NCBI GenBank assembly: GCA_928212115.1
Contig: CAKMRJ010003334.1
Location: forward strand, 28,497,500 to 28,561,499
Direction of reading: 5' to 3'
From: Lactuca virosa
Lineage: Eukaryota > Streptophyta > Magnoliopsida > Asterales > Asteraceae
Length of the DNA stretch: 64,000 nucleotides
Each line of letters begins with the position of its first letter. Position 1 is the stretch's first letter. Below are positions 1 through 12,398 of this stretch, piece after piece. The position numbers and the translations under genes are program-made. The notes beneath the pieces were generated by a model. The model was given only the letters and a program-made list of their open reading frames with translations. It did not search any database and had not been told where the DNA came from.

Positions 1-1248
1 TTGATTGCAATGGGAGTTGATGATAATAATCAGATTTTGCCACTTGCATTTTCTATTGTAGAAAATGAATCATATGATAGTTGGAATTGGTTTCTTTCTT
101 ATATCAAGAGTCATGTGGTGAAAGAGCGTGAATGCATTTGTTTAATATCTGATCGTCATTTGGGAATCCTAAAGGTAGTCAATGAGCATGGATCTCCGTG
201 GTTAGAGTCACGCAGTTTTCATAGGTATTATTACTATTTTTTGTATAACTTTTTTTCATAGTTATTGTTTATAAGTAACATTATTTTTTTACTCTATAGG
301 TATTGTTTACGACATTTTATCAACAACTTTAATGACAAGTTTCGTAATTCAGAATTGAAAGCTTTAGCTTATCGTGCCGGGAGTCAGAATCAAGTTCAAA
401 AATTCAACTCCATCATGGAAGAAATTGGGAAGTTAAATCCACAAGCTCGACAGTGGCTAGAGAGGCATCCACTTGATAGATGGACACTTACACATGATGG
501 TGGGAGGATATATGGGCTTCTCACAACAAATTTGTTAGAGATTTTTAACAGTGTACTTAAAGGTGCCCGTTTTTTTTACCAATCACAGCTTGTGTCCAAC
601 TTACTTTCTATACATTGGTACATTATTTTGAAGTGAGGCGTCCTTTAGGATCTAGTGCTAGAGCTAATGGAAATGTATATACTCCTCAAGTTTTTGTAAA
701 ACAAGTGGCTTTGATATCAAAAGCAAGTGCACACTCATTGAGATCTTTTAATCGAGAGAAATGTATATTTGAGTTGATAACTCAAAGAGGAAAAAATGTA
801 CAAGTAGTTAATTTGGACAAAAAAAACTTGCACATGTGGTAAGTAGGAGATATTTAAATATCTTTGTTCCCATGTTTTGAGTGTATGTGCCAAACTATCC
901 TTGAATAGTTGGCAATATGTTCATAAATGTTACTCCATTGCAGAGTATTGTTCTACTTGGGCATCCGAGTTTTCCACACTTCCTCATGAAGCGTATTGGC
1001 CACAATCTTCATCTAGACAATTGCTTCCAAATTTAGAGCTTTTACGGAATAAAAAAGGTCGTCCTCGCTCAACAAGACTACGAAATGGAATGGACATCAA
1101 AGAAGGGAAAAATGGGTACCTTTGTGGGATTTGTAGGCAAAGTGGTCATAATCGGAAAAAATGTCCCCAAGCCAAGGTGAATGCAAAGACATTAAAGCTA
1201 ATCGGTTCAGTCCATAGAAATATTTATTTTTTCATTCCGTTTTTGTAA
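1..1248 (+). pseudogene. Decayed Mutator-like (MULE) transposase, 5' end cut by the window edge
   Basis: Would cut and join DNA at Mutator-type terminal repeats in the nucleus. Four reading-frame pieces run in order. The first holds a DDE-like segment (SIVENESYDSWNWF, then LISDRH, where the Asp fits a catalytic position). A GT-AG intron at 225-299 restores the reading FHR-YCLRHF. A SWIM zinc finger follows (CxC codons at 829-837, CxH at 865-873), then a zinc knuckle CGICRQSGHNRKKC (CX2CX4HX4C). The arrangement transposase core, SWIM, CCHC knuckle is the usual order of MuDR/FAR1-type proteins. Lesions: a frame change near 615-636, another in the A-run around 817-826, and an in-frame TAG at 844-846 inside the SWIM finger. 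The N-terminal part lies outside the window. No terminal inverted repeat was found on the right. Family call is firm; activity is excluded by the lesions. Confidence 0.85.
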
Positions 1249-2611
1249 GAAGTCATTATTGGATTTGTACCCAAAAAATATATCGTACGTTTGATGTTGG
1301 CTTTAATCTACAATGTCTAATATTATTGTTTATCAATTAATCTTATTTACAATTAATGACATTTGTTGAGATTTCATTAATTTGTTATGATGATTAAATA
1401 AGATATAATATATTTGTAATTTTTTTATATAAGTTAATATCAAAGAGTTAAAAAAAGGTCAAAAATTATATTAAGAAACACTAAAAATTAAAACAATAGT
1501 TGAAAATATTAAAAAAAGTTAATAAAAATACTGTTTTGGTAAATATTTTGACTACTATACTGTTTTGGTAAATATATTTGAAACTACACCTATTTGGTAA
1601 ATATTTTTTTCATCTTCCCAAGGAGAAATCGATTCAGTAAATATAGATTCTTTATTATTTTCAATTTCTAGCATCATTTCAAGTAGCAAATCACTTAAGG
1701 TAATCTCCTTACTCCTTTGAAGCTTTAATAGGAGTTTTGAGTTGCCAACACTGATGAATTATTCGTAGATCCACAATCCACATATCTCGAATTTTTGTGA
1801 TTCAATGTGTTTGAAGATGGATTCTAATGTTACATGTCCAATTTATTAATGTAAATCTATCTTGGATGATTAAATATGAAGTTTTGGGGCTTTGATTTGA
1901 ATTTTGAGCCCTAAAAAATGGTGAGTCGCCATTTAATTCATCTAAATTTGAAATTGATAACGGAATTGGTGATCTAATGTGGTTTGAGTGTGGATTAAGT
2001 GTTCCACATTCAAATTATTGCAGAAAATCCACATTCAAATTAGTTTTGTCAACTTTGTTAATTATGTTGATTAGGATGCAATGATATCTTTAAACAAAAT
2101 TTTAGATCATTCAAATTCATCCAAAGTCATTAGAATTTGAATTTGAGGTGTTAAGATCTAGTTGTATAACTTAGCGATTTTTTTTTTGTGTGTGAGATTT
2201 TGCTCGTAATGAACTAGTAAGTCAATCGTACAGTATTTGTGGCTTTTGAAGAGAATATTTACACATGCCATGTGATCTTATGTTTGTTTTCAAATACCAA
2301 CTATTTTGGTATTAATCCTTTGTACAATTGGTCGATGATGTAGGTTCCCATTAAACATGGTTTGATATCATATAAAAGAAGATGTTTAAGCTTTGTAAAC
2401 CTAATTAAAAATTCCATGGTTAATTAGTGTTTTAATATGGCTTAATAATATTCATATAAGTGTTTCATAACCCCTTAATAGCTTAGAAAAACTTGTTGGA
2501 AGATTGCTTACACACTTGAGGTGAGTATATGAACATATGAGTACATGCCCTCCTAAATAACAATGTACTTTGAAATTTTCCTTTATGTGAAATATTATAT
2601 GCATATCTTGC

Positions 2612-2618
<7 letters not shown>
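1249..2618. other. AT-rich intergenic DNA, nothing recognised
   Basis: No ORF above background, no terminal repeats and no RNA gene seen. A loose direct repeat around 1540-1610 (several TTTGGTAAATATTT-like units) is the only local structure. Confidence 0.4.

Positions 2619-2659
<41 letters not shown>
2619..2659. repeat. (AT)n microsatellite
   Basis: About 20 uninterrupted AT units. Confidence 0.95.
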
Positions 2660-2661
<2 letters not shown>

Positions 2662-2727
2662 GTGTTAGAATTTATGTTTGAAGACATGTTGAGTTTGAAG
2701 TCGTGAAGTTGAAGCCTCTACATAATA

Positions 2728-2983
2728 CTCCCTCCGTCCCAAAATTATTGTCCACGTTTGATTTTTTAAGTCTTTTTGGTTCAACTTTGACATTAAATAA
2801 TTTATTTTTTGTTATATAATTTTTTATGCAAGATATATGAATAAATTGTTTTTTTTAAATGTATCTTCATTGTTATAAGTTTCATCAAAAATTATATAAC
2901 ACAAATAAAGTTATTTATAGTCAACGTTGACATGAAAAGACTTCAAAAGTCAAACGTGGACAATAATTTTGGGACGGAGGCAG
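2728..2983. mobile_element. Stowaway-type MITE (Tc1/mariner)
   Basis: Left end CTCCCTCCGTCCCAAAATTA, right end the inverse complement ending GGGACGGAGGCAG; the match continues inward through the segment around TTGTCCACGTTTGA. CTCCCTCCGTCCC is the textbook Stowaway terminus. A TA flanks the left side; the right flank reads CA, so the expected TA duplication has mutated. Length 256 bp, no coding capacity. Confidence 0.92.
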
Positions 2984-4259
2984 CAATTTGTTATTGTGTT
3001 ATTTCATGTGTGTGTTTCAACTAACCATCTTCCTTCGAGAGCCTTAAGAGTCCCTTAAGAGTTAAAGGACACGACTTTGTGAGTTATAGACTTGGGGTTT
3101 GGAACTTATTCCATTTCACATATTGTGTACGATATATATTGTTGGCGTTTTTTATGATTCTTTGAAGTTCTAAAGTTAATAACAATGTACTTTACTCATT
3201 GAATGTTTTCTTCAATTATTGAACTTTTTGTTATTTATTGGGGTTTTAAAGGAAATAAGGTTTTGATTATGATATATAGATGGTGTTTTTTATATTTTGC
3301 TTATACTTGTTTGAAAATGATATTATTTACTAGGCTTCACAAGTCTAGCCTGCTATTTTGTCATGTACTCAATTTAGTAGCAATTGTATATTGACATTGT
3401 GGATATCAAAGAGCTTATGATGATTTTTAGATGACTTTATGATATGTTTGAAATAGCTAACCTTGATATAATTACCTAATCTCTTGCATTAATTGATATG
3501 TTTTTTAGCAATTTACTTTTCTTTGTTATATAAAATATTTTCAAGTTTGGGACTTTTTCCTCACATTATTGTTGAATGGTTTACAAACTCAATATTATGA
3601 TGTTTTAAAACCTATCATATTACCCATACAAGGGATTTTTCAATTGATAAGAGTTTAGGTTTAAGTAAAGCAAATATTTAGAGTAATAGCTAGACTTAAA
3701 CCACAAATGCTAGAGAATATGTAGATTTAAGTAAAAATGCGTTTAGGTCTTTATCTAGCATCGACTAGTCAGGTATTATATCTTTAATATCTTAATATCT
3801 GATCAATTTTTTGGGATTAACATTTAAACTTCCACTAAATATGGTAACTATAAGAAGTAATCAAGTTATGCAATAAGGACAACCCACTAGTGTCACTCCA
3901 ACGACCGGATAAAATGTGATGGGTGAAAAAATTTGAAGTACAACCGAACTGACTATTCTTGATGTGTTTGAATCTATGTTGGAAACTATGCTTCCCGTTA
4001 AGAGCCAAAAATGCTCATGGATTTTCAAGGCATGTTGATAATGCATGAAATGAAGGTCAAAGAAGATTTGAGTGGAATGTTGTATGGTATCCCTAATACA
4101 ACCTTGAATGAGTTTAGTGATGAAAACCATGAGGTATCTCACCATAGCTTTAGAGGAGACATGACCTTGAAAACATATCCTAGATAAGAGGAAGTGAAGA
4201 AAGGGTGGGTATACTTATGAGGAATTTGCGGGGTGTCAACCATTAGATTTGATTGTTGA
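2984..4259. other. Intergenic DNA, nothing recognised
   Basis: AT-rich sequence. Short open frames (3203-3394 plus, 3861-4145 minus) show no recognisable family and look like chance frames. Confidence 0.4.
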
Positions 4260-4500
4260 TCGTGTTGTAGTTAACTCTTAGATCCTTGAAATGGATATGA
4301 CATTGAGCGCATGAGAATGTCGAGACAAACAAAGAACGAATTTGATAACAACAAAAGCGAGGGAAATAGAATATATGTTATATCAGGTCATTTACAATTT
4401 TGGAGATGATTGGAAATAAAGCTTACAAGCTTCACCTTGCACCAAAGCTCGAGGGTATCCATAATATCTTTCATGTTTTATATTTGAAGAAATGGCTCTA
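4260..4500 (+). pseudogene. Scrap of Ty3/gypsy pol, end of the integrase region
   Basis: One frame reads IGNKAYKLHLAPKLEGIHN followed by IFHVLYLKKWL and a stop at about 4500. This matches the well-known gypsy motif downstream of integrase (G..AY+L.LP..L.GIHNVFHVS.L+K). Upstream, a run resembling MSRQTKNEFDNN fits the segment that normally precedes it. Everything farther 5' is unrecognisable and no LTR is seen, so this is a small relic. Confidence 0.75.
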
Positions 4501-4596
4501 AGTAAAAGTTGATTTAGTACACTTAATGAAATATGGATGGATGAGAACAAAAGTTTGATTGAGAAGAGTGGAGATTTGTGTTAGTGAACTCTATGC

Positions 4597-4752
4597 ACTA
4601 TTTGCAACTTAATTCTTATAACTACTTTCAATAATTGGTGTATTCCAACAATTGGTATTTTGTAAGTAATTTGTACTATTTGCAACTTAATTCTTATAAC
4701 TACTTTCAATAATTGGTGTATTCCAACAATTGGTATTTTGTAAGTAATTTGT
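4597..4752. repeat. 78-bp perfect tandem duplication
   Basis: Unit from 4597 repeated from 4675 with no differences seen; the perfect match implies a recent event. The minus-strand open frame here is only the duplication read twice. Confidence 0.95.
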
Positions 4753-6109
4753 TTACACGTGAATGTTTGCATGTTAGCATGATTGTGTCCTTGAAAAATT
4801 GTTGGTGCATAATTGATTGATATACAACTTGTTCATGCTCGACTTATATATTTTTCATTTGGTATTATGTCTTTCAAGTGGTATACTTAATAATGTCTAT
4901 CTAATTCATGCTTGGAAGTATGATTGAGTTTGATCAATTTAGTTGTATACTTGAACGTGATTGGAATTATAATTTTTGATATCCTTGAAGGGAACCCGCA
5001 AGGGTGCACGACCCCCTTAAACCCCCGTCATTTGTTTGTTGTGTCCGGATCAAATTCATCTTATACAAGTGTGTACAATGCACCACCTAACTTATATTGT
5101 ACCATAGTTTGGATTTTTTTTTGGCACTTATATAAATCACAATTACACTAGATGATTGGATTACACTAAAAACCACTAACAATTTCAATATGTTTATTTA
5201 TTAACTATTTGAGTTTGGTTATCTTTACCTTCAGATAAGTAAAAAAAAAAAAAAAAAAAGGGAATGATCCAAAAAAATGTCTCTAAAGGTCTAATATTGT
5301 TTTGGTCAACCCTATACTAAAAATGCACACAACTCACAACTCCATTATCTTATTTGAAAATTTTAGATTATAGTTTCAATAATTATATGGTACACATTAA
5401 CACGTTCGACCCATTTGCTATTATTTTAACACTCACGATCTAACACTTACGTTAACTAGAAGTTATGGACTTATAGTTTACTTATGATTTTTCAAAAGGT
5501 TAAAGTTTTGCCTAATATGCATCAAGTGAACACTTTTCTTCGATAGAAAGGCAAACCACACCCTTTGACTTTGATAAATTGCTACAACATATGGGTTAAG
5601 TCATAAGTGCACTAGTCCTCATGATCTATTAATTTTATTGTGTCAAACTTTATGTTCATGAAGAAATATTCCATCATGTTAACAGCTATGTAATTAGCAT
5701 ATACGAGGGATTGTGATTATGTAAATGTTCTAGCACAAATAGAGTTATCATTAATCATCTCAAAACATATTTAAATTCTACGATTAGAATTTTGCATTAA
5801 AAATGTATTGAAATTGTTAAATGTACAATCGACAATTCATATAGTACAAGTATATTCAAACATGCATGTGCATATTGATTATTGAAAAGGTAAAGGGTTA
5901 TTGTGATGGAAATATTCCACTTCTCCATGCAAGGACCGATTATAAAATTGATTGATGATTTCATACACAAACATGAAAAAAAGTTTTCAATCGAGTGAAC
6001 TTTTAGGAAACCAGCACAATGAGTTGCTATTAATTCTTTTAAAAATGTTAAAAATTAGTATGATATTTATATTTATAAATGAGTCAAGTGATGTTTGGAT
6101 TTTTCTTGA
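4753..6109. other. AT-rich intergenic DNA, nothing recognised
   Basis: Contains a run of about 20 A residues ending at 5259 and no supported gene. Confidence 0.4.
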
Positions 6110-7640
6110 ACGTTTGATGGGATGTTAAGTCCACCAAACAAATTACACCATTTGTTTGCAAATAAAACGTAATATAATGGTAAAAAGGGGTATCGATCCT
6201 CGGGAAATGGTTGTATTTAATTACTAATGCAATCTAATAGAACTAGTGTAAATAAACTAACTAACTATAATTAAACTAAAAAAGGGGTGTTGTGATTGCT
6301 TAAAAACTAAAAGACTTGAATAACTAAAAAGCTTGCAATTAATCAAGATGATGAGATGCTCAAATATTGGTGAGAATTGGTTAACCAAGGCAATTCAACA
6401 CAATGAACATTTGTGTGTTTATCATTAGGATTCAACATGAAGTTTATCATTCATCCCAAATTGGTTATAGCAATCATGAAACATGATATGCCAAGATTCA
6501 TCATAGGTAGTATGGAGGTTGGGGAAGCCCACAACACTCCTTCTTAATCAAAAGCAAAGATCCAATTGAAGCAATTGAACCCAAGAAGTTGATTAGCCTT
6601 AAGAATGAAGGAATCCCCAATTCCTAGAGGATGACAATGCTTACACATCCATAAAGGAGCTATGATTCATAAGCTAGAGATGATTTCTATCATCATAAAG
6701 CTCTTGTTCTAAGTAAATTCAATGATTCAATGCAAAACCAAAGAAATAAACCAACAATTGCTCATTCAAGTACCAAGCTCATGATCAAAGTATCAAACAA
6801 GCATAAGAAATATGAACTAGAATCATAAACATGAGATAATTGATAATCAAACATGAATCCTTCAAAAACCCACAAACATTCAAGGGTTTTAGCCAAAGTT
6901 AACCAAAATAGAGAGTTTAGCCACTCATGGCAATAGAATAACAATCACAAAAGTCTAATTGCATAAAGAAACTACCAATAACTTGGAAAGATGAAAAGAA
7001 ATGAATCTCAAGCTCCAAAATCGCCTTCTTCTGGTCTCCAATGGTGTCAAACCGAAGTGATGGCTGATAGATCCAATCCCCTAAGATAATGGCAAGCCAA
7101 ATGACCAAAATGCCCAAAACTGGACAGTTGCGCGGGTACCCGCGCGACGGAGATTCCACCCGCGCAAGTGTTGCTCGGCTGCTATTGGCCCCTTTTCCTC
7201 CACTAACAATTCCATTACCAAAGATTCCCTTGGTCCCCTCCATATGCTACATGATTCAAATCAACCAATCATCTTTTAGCTTCAAATGTGGATGCTCCAA
7301 GCCCAAAATAAAAGTTCAAGATCCATCTTCACAAGCCCACTTTATCCAAGCCTTTAGCTTTTTAAGCCCAAATCTTCTTTGGTGGATCCGCCAAGCCCAA
7401 TAATGCATCGGAAAGCCCAGTAAGCCCAACTCCAGTCAAACCGCAACCGCAATGAGCTCCAAAATCCTGCAAAATTCCTCATGCAAAATAAAAAGTCCCC
7501 GATACGATCCATGATAAAGAAAATAAAGAATATACAATGCAATACTAATAAAAAGAGCTAAAAGTCTAAAATAAACTAATAAAAATAAGGAAATAAAATA
7601 AGCTATCAACGTTGGTGTTTATGGACAATCAAAAGTTACA
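6110..7640. repeat. Probable non-coding dispersed repeat (LTR-derived?)
   Basis: A compositionally distinct block, moderately AT-rich but with a GC island at 7125-7185 and sharp edges into plainer AT-rich DNA. The segment near 6190 (GGTATCGATCCTCGGGAAAT) is of a kind I recall from non-autonomous LTR elements of dicots. No coding region, PBS or target duplication could be fixed, so class and ends are uncertain. Short frames at 6762-7542 overlap on both strands and are not gene-like. Confidence 0.35.
7130..7145. other. 16-bp perfect GC palindrome
   Basis: GCGCGGGTACCCGCGC is its own reverse complement; a second half-site (CCCGCGCAAG) lies about 25 bp downstream. It is a sharp GC island in AT-rich DNA and resembles the dyads found in the LTRs of this window. 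Confidence 0.9.
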
Positions 7641-8705
7641 CAAAACAAGTAAACAACAGTGGTAAAGATGAAATAAAAGAATCATGAAATTGGAATTTGT
7701 TATAAACAATAAAACGAAGCCATATGGAGGTTTAGGAAATTATACATAATGCAATCCAACTTATATAGGTTTGAGTTTCCACAATATCAACGACCAAAGT
7801 AGTTCACCTCCATCGATATCCAACTTAACATGTGAATATTGATTAGATCTAATGAATACCACTTAGAACACGAAGAAGAAACACTTGAAGCCATGAAGGT
7901 GTTTCCACTTGAAACCACGGAGGTGTTTACACAACTATAATTAGTCCAAAATAACTGCCATAATGTCACTATATACATACTACATTGAATATCCAACGAT
8001 CTCAAGTGAAGCCAAATTCCACAAGGTCACGTTACAAGAAAAAATGTGTCACGACCATGCATAATGACATCGTTGTGCGTCAAAATAATTGAGGACACCA
8101 CATGGTATGGTGCCCCTCTTTTCAGACGATTCATGTATGTTATATGTATAACGTCATATAGAGATATTATAAATTTATAATGCTTAAGAAATTGAGTGTT
8201 CAAACTTCAAAATCTCTATTAAAAGGATTATATGTTTTACTTGTCACCATTTTAAGTTCAAATAACATTGTTAGTGATTTTAACATGTTATGTCGTGATC
8301 ACACAATTCTCGAGTCGTCAAGAAAATACATGAATAATTAATGGTTATGTATATGAATTATGCTTAATAATAAATTAAATATGGCAAAAGAATGCATGAA
8401 ATGCAACCTAATAAAAGCCGGTTAAGGGAAATGTGTGTAAACTTAGGAAATGCATGAATTGTGATTTAATATTTATACATGAAAAACCAATGTCAGTAGC
8501 AAAACAAATTCTACAGTTAACATATTGGTTTTATTAATTGTAACAAATTATATCATTAGTTATTTCCACTATTAATTCATAATTTTATAGATCGTTTTAT
8601 GTTGTGTAAATTATAATATTATATATCAAACATATATTGATTTCTTTATATAACAAATACAAAATAGTATGAAAAAAATACTACAACTTTTGATGATTTT
8701 GTAGA
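7641..8705. other. AT-rich intergenic DNA, nothing recognised
   Basis: No gene seen. A CACTA-like string TTACAAGAAAAA near 8033 has no partner and may be an old end. Confidence 0.35.
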
Positions 8706-9639
8706 ACGCACTACAAGAAAAAGGGGTTTCTATGACTAAATTATCAGAGACTGATTAATCAGTCTTGGATATCATGTATCTAGGACTATTGAATTAGTCT
8801 CACATACTATCTAGGACTGATTTTGTTGTATGAATCATTAGAGACTGACCAAACTTATCAGAGACTGAATTTACTCCCTGACCTCTTTGCACTAATTTAG
8901 ATTTCGTAGGCAACAAATTGGGGACTGAATTTTAGTTTCGAATAGTTTAACCTCAATTGTGACTTTGGAAGGAAAGTTATGGGGGGATAAATTTTAGTCC
9001 CTGATATACTTGTGACAATTTTGATTGTCTAAAGAACTTATTAGGGACTAAATTTTAGTCATTGATACAATTGCACCGATTTGTTCTACGAACGGGAAAC
9101 TTTCTAAAGACTGAATTTCGGTTCCCCAAACTACATAAGTAAAAATGTGATTATCTTAAATTTAAAACCACAAGTACCAAAGTCTATAATCAATGCAAAT
9201 TCTAAATTATCTGGACCAAAAATATAATTTTTGAAATTAAAAGTTGCATGGGCTAAATCTATATTTATTGAAATTAAAACTATAAGAAAAACCATGTGAT
9301 TATTATAAATTAAAAACTATAGGATTAAAATTATATTTTTTTTTTGGAACAGATAGTTATTTTAGATTAAAAACTATATAAAACTAAATATGTAATTATT
9401 TCATTTTTATATGTAAAAACAAAAACAAATTCACATTTTAAATGAAATGAAACTCAGATAATTTTTGAATAAGAATTGATAATTAAGGGACCATTTTTAT
9501 AAATTCACATTTTTATAACTTGAATTTATTTAGTATAGGTTAGCATAATGAGACGGTGTAGTTAGCATGATTTCAAATTCGGCAATTTTATGTGTATATT
9601 AATTAAGAAGCGAATCCTCGTTTTTTCTTTTTTTCCCTC

Positions 9640-10550
9640 TTAACTTATTTCATTCCCCCGGTGCAAATTAAAATTTTATTTTTTTCCCATCCAATTTTTT
9701 TTCATTCCCCTGATTCCACACAAAAAGTTTAAAGGGCTGTTTGTTTGCCTCTTAATTTGAAAATTAAGAGGCAGTCTCTTAAAAATTAAGATTCAAACCG
9801 TTTGGTAGCCTATTATTTTTTGTCTCTTAATTTTGTAAATGCATCTTAAAGTCAGATGTAGAACAATGTCTGAAATTGAAAAAAACGCGTCCTACCCCAA
9901 AATTTCAACGCTTCATTCCTTCACCTTATACTTCACGAGACCGGTGCCCACTTCTCCCTTTCACTTCCTCTCCGAGCTGCCTTCCTACAGCAGCGATTTC
10001 GCCGCCTTTATCTCCGTTGATTGCGCCGCCTCCTCTGTCTCCTCCGGTGCCGCCTTCCTTCGTTAAAATAGTCGATTTTTCGATTCCAGGTGAGATTATC
10101 ATTGTTTTTGCCCTAAAACGCGATAATAAGAGATGGAGATTTCACCCGTTAAAATAGTCGATTTTCCGATGTCAAACAGCCTAACTTCGCTTTCTTCTTC
10201 ATAAATTGAGACCCTTCTCCATATCATTCTCATAACCTAAATTCAATCGGTTGCCATTAACATTCAACATCACCTGTTTTATCTTCCTTCCAGGTTAGAT
10301 TTCACCTGTCCCCACCCCTAACATCGTCGATTCCGCCCACTCCCACCCCCAACGTTGAGCGACAAAGAGGGTGCACTTTTGGTTTCTCCTTCCTTCCAGA
10401 TTTGATTCATATATTCAATTTCTCTACTTAGCTTTCTTTTTTCTTTTCTTTGTTTAGGTTATGAACAAAGACCGAAGGAGATCTGTGTTCCAACATCACC
10501 GATTCCAGCCATTAAGGTTCTTCATCACATGCTCGCAGCCAGGTTTTCAT
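9640..10550 (+). other. Transcript-like, C/T-rich sequence carried in the CACTA element
   Basis: Pyrimidine-rich stretches with a splice-like junction (GATTCCAG followed by GTGAGATT) resemble a plant 5' UTR and first intron; overlapping short frames do not match any family I know. At about 9736 a GGGCTGTTTGTTTGCC string looks like a Harbinger-type terminus, but no matching right end was found. Captured host sequence is a possibility only. Confidence 0.3.
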
Positions 10551-10558
10551 TTTGAAAT

Positions 10559-10960
10559 GGGAAATCTTCGGAAAAGTCCTAATATTTCACCCTAATTTAC
10601 GAAAAAGTCTCAAACTAAAATTGGTTTATAAAAAATCCCGATTACCGGAAAAAATGACGATTTGACCTTTTTTTCAGGTTTATCGGTTTCAATACTTACC
10701 CGGTTTCATTAAAGTAACATTATTTTACCATAATTTTCATTAAAGTCCCATTATTTTACCATAATTTGGGACTTATTCGTAAATTATGGTAAAATAATGA
10801 GACTTTATTAAAACCAGGTAAGTAATGAAACAGGTAAACCGGGAAAATAGGGCCAAATCGTCGTTTGTACCGGTAATTGGGACTTTTTCGTAAACAAATT
10901 TTAGTTTGAGACTTTTTCGTAAATTAGGGTAAAATATTGGGATTTTTCCGGAGATTTCCC
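10559..10960. mobile_element. Mutator-type MITE with long terminal inverted repeats
   Basis: Ends GGGAAATCTTCGGAAAAGTC and its near inverse complement; the arms pair over well above 100 bp, sharing for example AATTTACGAAAAAGTCTCAA. Flanked by a perfect 9-bp duplication TTTTGAAAT (10550-10558 and 10961-10969), the length typical of Mutator elements. 402 bp, no coding capacity; inserted into the CACTA element. Confidence 0.93.
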
Positions 10961-11344
10961 TTTTGAAATTTTTTTATTTTTAATAAAGGGTTAAATTTGT
11001 ATATTGCAGCCATGGTCGAATGTAACATCTCAATTTTCATTTTGATATAACGATTTAGAAAAATATTTATAAGGAAACATCGTCGAGTCACATCATTTCA
11101 TAAAACCATAGTCACATGTCTCAAAACCATATCATAAAATAGTAACAATGTCAGAGTACAATCCCAAGAATCTCATAATGCGGAAAATCCTGTGTCTGTG
11201 TGATGCACTGCTACCGCGCCGGCTCCTTCCCCCTTCGATGAAGAGGTACCTGAAAACAAAACTGGAAACTGTAAGCACGAAGCTTAGTGAGTTCCCCCAT
11301 CATACCACATACCATACATAACATATACTGCTTAACATATCAGG

Positions 11345-11560
11345 GTACTAGCTACCCCTTCGGCCCTATCGACCGATAACTTATCTAGCATATCCGGGTG
11401 TTGGCCTACCCCTTCGATCCTGTCGACCGGTAACTTGCCTAGCATATCTGGGTGCTGGCCTATCCCTTCGGTCCTGTCGACCGGTAACTTGCCTAGCATA
11501 TCTGGGTCCTGGCCTACCCCTTCGGTCCTGTCGACCGGTAACCGGGGACTATTTCACCCC
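11345..11560. repeat. 54-bp tandem repeat in the solo LTR
   Basis: About 3.5 units; CTAGCATAT starts at 11385, 11439 and 11493. Each unit contains CCTTCGGTCCTGTCGACCGG-like sequence. A further diverged unit lies near 11605-11655. Confidence 0.9.
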
Positions 11561-12010
11561 CTACTACTACCACATAATATCATATCACATACATCATAAA
11601 TTGTCTAGCATAGTTGGGTACTAAACTACCCCTTCGGTCCTATCGACCGGTAACCGGGGACTATCTCCCCTACTACCACTATCACATAACATCATATCGG
11701 GCTAGCACATGAAACATATCAGGTAGTAGAAAACCTAGATAATTATCACAAAGACAATCATCTAACAAACAACTCCTACTAGTGGGCCAGCATTGTGGCA
11801 TTAGACCCACTTCTACTGAAAGGTAACTCACCTCAATGTCGTGCAGTAAATGAACTGTCCTCGGATCTGGGATCGACTCCTCTCAAAACTCCTACACATA
11901 ACAACCTTCCTTAATTACCCTTCCATACTCATAACCCTTTCAAGGGTCACTCAGGTCAAAGTCAAAGTCAAGGTCAACACCCTGGTTAAAGTCAACACTC
12001 TGGTTGACTC

Positions 12011-12398
12011 AACTCGCCGAGTTAGTCCAGTACTCGTCGAGTTCCATAGATCAGAAATCTCTAAAATCACGATCCAACTCGACGAGTTCTTCCACAACTC
12101 GTCGAGTTTCTCCTATCAACAGTATCGGGACTTTTACTCCTAACTCGTCGAGTTCTCCTTGAACTAGTCGAGTTCTCCTTCATACAGAGTCGGGACCTTT
12201 TGATCATGACTCACCGAGTTAATCCTTGAACTCGTCGAGTCCTGCTTCATAACAGTTGGGACATTTGTCTTGAACTCGTCGAGTTCTTTGATCTTCAAGT
12301 CCATATTCATGTCCATATTGTTGAGTCTTATTCTAGACTCAACCAGATTGCTTCAAAAACAGAAAAGGTTGGGGAGCCATGACCCGACTCGCCGAGTC
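12011..12398. promoter_or_regulatory. Cluster of paired ACTCGTCGAGT-type dyads
   Basis: 13-bp dyads (mainly AACTCGTCGAGTT) start at 12011/12031, 12076/12096, 12142/12162 and 12208/12229, with single ones at 12273 and 12386. Within a pair the spacing is 20-21 bp; successive pairs recur every 65-66 bp. A regulatory role is inference. Confidence 0.75.

Noticed and set aside
3861..4145. Minus-strand ORF of 94 residues
   Set aside because: No recognisable motif, no promoter context; adjoining plus-strand gypsy relic suggests decayed transposon sequence.
12011..12398. Tandem satellite as sole explanation for the dyads
   Set aside because: The spacers between dyad pairs differ in sequence between copies while spacing and dyads persist, so simple tandem duplication does not explain all of it; part of the inner cluster may still be duplicated.
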